From Deltaproteobacteria bacterium (GTDB lineage: Bacteria; Myxococcota; B64-G9): DNA of 6,757 bases. Under the pieces are notes generated by a model. That model was not told the origin of the DNA. It saw only the letters and a list, made by a program, of their open reading frames with translations, and did not search any database. Below are positions 6,025 through 6,757 of the stretch, piece after piece; the stretch's first letter is position 1, and each line of letters starts with the position of its first letter. The stretch spans positions 1-6,757 of the forward strand of contig JAUVAM010000212.1 in the NCBI GenBank assembly GCA_030591745.1, written 5' to 3'. The translations under genes were made by a program, and so were the position numbers.

Positions 6025-6757
6025 ATCCATCCTTCAACATGATTTTCAAGAAGTCCTTGCACAGGATCGTCGCGTCTTCTCCAGTGGACAACGCGACATC
6101 CAAGGCCTGCAGGAACTGTAGAAGATTCTCCACGCCATGCAAAGACGCACCAGTTGTGTGCAGGGTCTTCACCTTCTCCGCCGCCGGAGACTTGCCCATC
6201 AGCACAGCCACCGCCATTTGCAAGACCTGATAGCGATAAACCATGGGATCCTGCCAACCCCGAAGGGCTATCAGTCTGGGCAGGCCCTCGTCCAACAACT
6301 TATCGGAAAGCTCATGCCTGCCAAGCTTCAGAGCCAAATTGATGGCAAAGAGATCCCGTTCCGCCTGCTCCGCCACGGGGCTGCGCCCAAGGCCATGCTT
6401 CAGACCGGCCACCAGCCAGTCCAGTCCCTCACCCTGCCTGTCTTCCTTGAAGGCCAATTGGGCCATGGTCAATTCCAACGTACCGCGCAAGGCAGGCCCC
6501 AGCACATGCTCGTCTCGTTTGAGCAGCTTCAGAGCCAAGCTCTTGGGCTCCACCGGCCCGCGCTTATACGAAGCCATCATGACCATCGACTGAACCATCA
6601 AGGCAGCATCAGCGCAATAGCCGGCCGCAAGCAATTGCTCCATGTTCTCAGACAAGGCCTCGGGCTTGGGCCATTTGCCGCCGACCGAGATCCCCTGATT
6701 AAAAGTTCGGAGGGCCTGCACACGGGGCACAGCCGACAAGGTGGCGAACTTCTTTTC
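6023..6757 (-). CDS. Helical-repeat (TPR-like) protein, N-terminus beyond the window
   Basis: The minus-strand frame is open from the right edge of the window to a TAA at 6025-6023, giving 244 visible residues. An in-frame TTG at 6739 is the first possible start inside the window, but the frame continues upstream (EKKFAT) without a stop and no convincing ribosome binding site is visible, so I treat the gene as partial. The protein is almost entirely amphipathic helix with alternating Ala/Leu-rich pairs of the TPR type, such as LRGTLELTMAQLAFKEDRQG, DLFAINLALKLGRHELSDKL, YRYQVLQMAVAVLMGKSP and ENLLQFLQALDVALSTGED. No exact TPR consensus run and no catalytic motif can be named. It sits just upstream of the DUF3014 gene in the same unit, so a protein-protein scaffold role alongside that membrane-anchored protein is plausible, but this is inference. 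Confidence 0.8.
   Translation of the reverse strand, partial: EKKFATLSAVPRVQALRTFNQGISVGGKWPKPEALSENMEQLLAAGYCADAALMVQSMVMMASYKRGPVEPKSLALKLLKRDEHVLGPALRGTLELTMAQLAFKEDRQGEGLDWLVAGLKHGLGRSPVAEQAERDLFAINLALKLGRHELSDKLLDEGLPRLIALRGWQDPMVYRYQVLQMAVAVLMGKSPAAEKVKTLHTTGASLHGVENLLQFLQALDVALSTGEDATILCKDFLKIMLKDG

Noticed and set aside
5264..6121. A 285-residue open frame on the plus strand opposite the DUF3014 gene
   Set aside because: It lies antisense to a gene with a clear membrane anchor, strong ribosome binding site and family match. The translation is His/Arg/Leu-rich, as expected of the complement of a GC-rich gene.
6737..6739. TTG as the true start of the helical-repeat protein
   Set aside because: The reading frame stays open to the window edge and no ribosome binding site is visible before the TTG, so a start outside the window is more likely.

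Overview
The window looks like chromosomal DNA of a Gram-negative bacterium. The family mix suggests a deltaproteobacterium-like lineage (Myxococcota, Bradymonadota or Desulfobacterota), but this is inference because no rRNA or other phylogenetic marker is present. Coding density is very high: seven genes on two convergent transcription units, with no gap above about 30 bases. No tRNA, rRNA, CRISPR array, insertion sequence, attachment site or origin was seen. Both units start outside the window, so their main promoters are not visible.

Plus-strand unit (1-4480). It opens with the C-terminal end of an SCP-x/lipid-transfer-type thiolase. Next come a complete fatty-acid-type acyl-CoA ligase (AMP-forming), a small four-helix membrane protein and a flavin nitroreductase fused to a C-terminal 2[4Fe-4S] ferredoxin domain. 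These four genes are joined by three successive 4-base ATGA stop/start overlaps, which points to tight translational coupling. A putative lipoprotein follows with no spacing after the nitroreductase stop. Ligase plus thiolase indicates activation and chain cleavage or condensation of a long-chain acyl, or possibly steroid-like, substrate. The nitroreductase-ferredoxin could supply a flavin/iron-sulfur redox step, and the membrane protein could place the chemistry at the membrane. The last two roles are inferences from context.

Minus-strand unit (6757-4496). In transcription order it holds a helical-repeat protein running off the window edge, a membrane-anchored DUF3014-type protein, and a DUF4405-type cytochrome-b-like membrane protein with a helical C-terminal domain and an Arg/Gly-rich tail. 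The last gene has a perfect 14-base inverted repeat centred on its ribosome binding site.

The two convergent genes in the middle (lipoprotein and DUF4405 protein, about 3404-5182) are clearly AT-richer than the genes on either side. By hand count of sampled 60-base lines they are mostly about 38-52% GC, against about 57-67% in the flanks. This suggests a different history or weaker codon selection. I did not find a demonstrably new system. The most distinctive items are the nitroreductase-ferredoxin fusion coupled to lipid genes, the palindromic ribosome binding site, and the unusual catalytic-site residues in the thiolase and ligase.
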